Positions 5,439 to 6,952 of a stretch of DNA of 6,952 bases are shown here, in pieces. The notes beneath the pieces are model-generated. The model had not been told where the DNA came from, searched no databases, and worked only from the letters and a program-made list of their open reading frames with translations. Source of the DNA: a bacterium (GTDB taxonomy: Bacteria > Hydrogenedentota > Hydrogenedentia > Hydrogenedentiales > SLHB01); the NCBI GenBank assembly GCA_024231375.1, contig JAAEQP010000162.1, forward strand, positions 1-6,952. The letters run 5' to 3'. The stretch's first letter is position 1, and each line of letters starts with the position of its first letter. The position numbers were made by a program, and so were the translations under genes.

Positions 5439-6338
5439 ATGAAACGCATCTCCATCGGCACGTGGGCCTACTCGATTGGGCCGTATGCAGACAATCCGAT
5501 TCCATGGGAAGAGATTCTCGTGAAGCTGGGCGAACTGGGGTTCGACGGCGTGGAACTGGGCGGGTTTGGCATCCATCCGAATCCGGACAACCTTCCCACC
5601 AAAGAGGATCGGGCAAAGTGCAAGCAGGGCGTCGCCGACGCGGGTTTGGCGTTTTCCGGCCTGGCCGCCAACCTGTGGGAACAGCATCTGCTCGACACGG
5701 ATGACACGAGCGCCTACATTGACGAGTTTCGCAAGAACCTGGATTTCTGCGTGGACCTCGGCATTCCCGGCCTCCGAGTCGACACCGTCCAACCGCCAAC
5801 GATTTTCGACCAGGTCGACGCGGATGTGGCGCGCAAGCAGCTCGTGGCCACGTGGAAACAGTGCGCCCGCGAAGCCGCGGACAAGGGCGTATACGTGACG
5901 TGGGAGTTCGAACCGGGATTCGCCTTCAACAAACCCTCGGACATCCTGGGCATTGTGGATGATGTGAACGACGACAACTTCGGCATCATGCTGGACGCCT
6001 GCCACGCCCACATGGTGGCGGCGGTTGGCGCGCGTCAACCGGGTGAGAAAGAGACGCTGCCCGGCGGCGCGCTCGAATTCATCCAGAAGCTCAAGGGCAA
6101 GGTGAACCACCTTCACCTCATCGATTCGGATGGCACCCTTCACGACGACGAAACCAGCACGCACGCGCCCTTCGGCGACGGCGAACTCGATTGGGACGTC
6201 CTCATGCCGGCGATTCTCGACTGCGGCGTGGCCCACGACTGGTGGACCATCGACCTCTGCTTCTGGCCGGACGCGTGGACGGTGACGGAACAGTGCAAGA
6301 AGGCCGTTGACGAGTTGAACGCGAAGTACGGCGGATAA
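5439..6338 (+). CDS. Sugar phosphate isomerase/epimerase family TIM-barrel protein
   Basis: This 299-residue protein belongs to the xylose-isomerase-like TIM-barrel superfamily (AP endonuclease family 2 fold), whose members are metal-dependent isomerases, epimerases or dehydratases of sugars and polyols. It opens with a typical first strand (ISIGTWAYS), then the helix and strand LGELGFDGVELGGFG. Later elements fit the usual metal site: E156 or E158 in TWEFEPG, D186 and H189 in MLDACHAHM, and H224 or H226 in VNHLHLIDSDG. FGDGELDW (245-252) is also typical. The last ligand, usually glutamate, appears as D272 in WWTIDLCFWPDAW. There is no signal peptide, so it is probably cytoplasmic. The length is normal for the family. 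It precedes a Gfo/Idh/MocA dehydrogenase by 39 nt, so the two likely act in sequence. Substrate unknown. Confidence 0.87.
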   Translation: MKRISIGTWAYSIGPYADNPIPWEEILVKLGELGFDGVELGGFGIHPNPDNLPTKEDRAKCKQGVADAGLAFSGLAANLWEQHLLDTDDTSAYIDEFRKNLDFCVDLGIPGLRVDTVQPPTIFDQVDADVARKQLVATWKQCAREAADKGVYVTWEFEPGFAFNKPSDILGIVDDVNDDNFGIMLDACHAHMVAAVGARQPGEKETLPGGALEFIQKLKGKVNHLHLIDSDGTLHDDETSTHAPFGDGELDWDVLMPAILDCGVAHDWWTIDLCFWPDAWTVTEQCKKAVDELNAKYGG

Positions 6339-6377
6339 CGGCCCGTAACGGACGATCCGCGAAAAGGAGATAGACCA

Positions 6378-6952
6378 ATGGCCAAGAAGAAGATCAATGT
6401 TGGAATGATCGGATATGGGTTTATGGGGCGTACGCACACAAACGCCTACCGGCAGGCGCCGAAGTTCTTCGACCTGCCTTACGATTTCGTGCTCAAGGCG
6501 GTCAGCGGGCTCGAAAAGGACGTGGCCGAGGCATTTGCCAACAACTGGGGGTACGAGAGCTTCGAGACCGACTGGCGTGCCCTCATTGCGCGCGACGACA
6601 TCGATGCCGTCGACATCTGCACCCCCAACTTCATGCACCACGACATCGCCATTGCCGCAGCGGAGGCCGGCAAGACGATTCTCTGCGAGAAACCTCTGGC
6701 TTTGAACACCGATGAAGCCCGCGAGATGGTCGAGGCCGTCGAAAAGGCCGGCGTGCCCAACATGGTCTCCTACAACTACCGTCGCATCCCCGCCGTCACC
6801 CTGGCCAAGAAACTCATTGACGAGGGACGCCTGGGCCGCATCTTCCATTACCGTGCCGTATTCCTGCAAGACTGGACCATTTCCACCGACCTTCCCCAGG
6901 GCGGCGACGCCCTGTGGCGGCTTGACGCCAAAGCGGCCGGCAGCGGCGTGAC
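6378..6952 (+). CDS. Gfo/Idh/MocA family oxidoreductase (3' end beyond window)
   Basis: Only the first 191 codons are present; the frame is open to the window edge. The nucleotide-binding fold is plain: [16 protein letters not shown] with G12, G14 and G17, then [20 protein letters not shown] and the catalytic E104-K105-P106. The start of the substrate domain follows with [12 protein letters not shown] and VFLQDWTI, features of the branch related to inositol and sugar dehydrogenases. There is no Tat or other signal, so the enzyme is probably cytoplasmic and uses free NAD(P), unlike its divergently encoded relative at 3832-5130. AAGGAG (6364-6369) sits 8 nt before the ATG, making the start clear. 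It is probably co-transcribed with the isomerase gene upstream. The substrate cannot be told from this part. Confidence 0.88.
   Translation, partial: MAKKKINVGMIGYGFMGRTHTNAYRQAPKFFDLPYDFVLKAVSGLEKDVAEAFANNWGYESFETDWRALIARDDIDAVDICTPNFMHHDIAIAAAEAGKTILCEKPLALNTDEAREMVEAVEKAGVPNMVSYNYRRIPAVTLAKKLIDEGRLGRIFHYRAVFLQDWTISTDLPQGGDALWRLDAKAAGSGV

Noticed and set aside
5364..6869. Long minus-strand open frame of 501 codons opposite the isomerase and dehydrogenase genes
   Set aside because: It spans two well-supported plus-strand genes and their junction, has no domain I recognise, and is explained by GC-rich codon use.

Overview
The window is a GC-rich bacterial segment (about 60% G+C by eye). It carries five protein genes for carbohydrate or polyol metabolism, separated by hairpin-rich intergenic DNA. 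The gene mix suggests the Planctomycetota / Lentisphaerota / Candidatus Hydrogenedentota neighbourhood: a fucose-isomerase-like protein, Gfo/Idh/MocA oxidoreductases (one with a twin-arginine signal), a TIM-barrel sugar phosphate isomerase/epimerase and palindromic intergenic repeats. This placement is an inference from family content and style; no rRNA or other marker gene is present.

Layout. 1-280: non-coding, with a dispersed-repeat-like palindrome near the left end and a long hairpin (175-243) just ahead of the first gene. 281-1870 (+): L-fucose/L-arabinose isomerase-family protein, closed by a strong intrinsic terminator (1892-1928). 2045-3385 (+): PHP-domain metal-dependent hydrolase with its own promoter-like region and unusual metal-ligand positions. 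3386-3831: non-coding gap between convergent genes, filled with a 70-nt imperfect hairpin, a GGGAGAGGG-type repeat and six consecutive small stem-loops. 3832-5130 (-): Gfo/Idh/MocA oxidoreductase with a Tat signal and a lipobox. 5131-5438: divergent control region with a perfect 14-bp palindrome, a second inverted repeat and a GC-rich structured leader. 5439-6338 (+) and 6378-end (+): a TIM-barrel sugar isomerase/epimerase and a cytoplasmic Gfo/Idh/MocA dehydrogenase cut by the window edge. These two are 39 nt apart and almost certainly form an operon.

Working together. Dehydrogenase plus TIM-barrel isomerase is a known combination for oxidising a sugar, polyol or glycoside to a keto intermediate and then isomerising, epimerising or eliminating it. 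The divergent Tat-targeted oxidoreductase suggests related chemistry outside the cytoplasm. The FucI-like protein and the PHP protein fit a saccharide-degradation locus, but no substrate can be named from the sequence. No phage, transposase, CRISPR, tRNA or rRNA feature was found. The least ordinary parts are the structured intergenic DNA and the altered PHP metal site.
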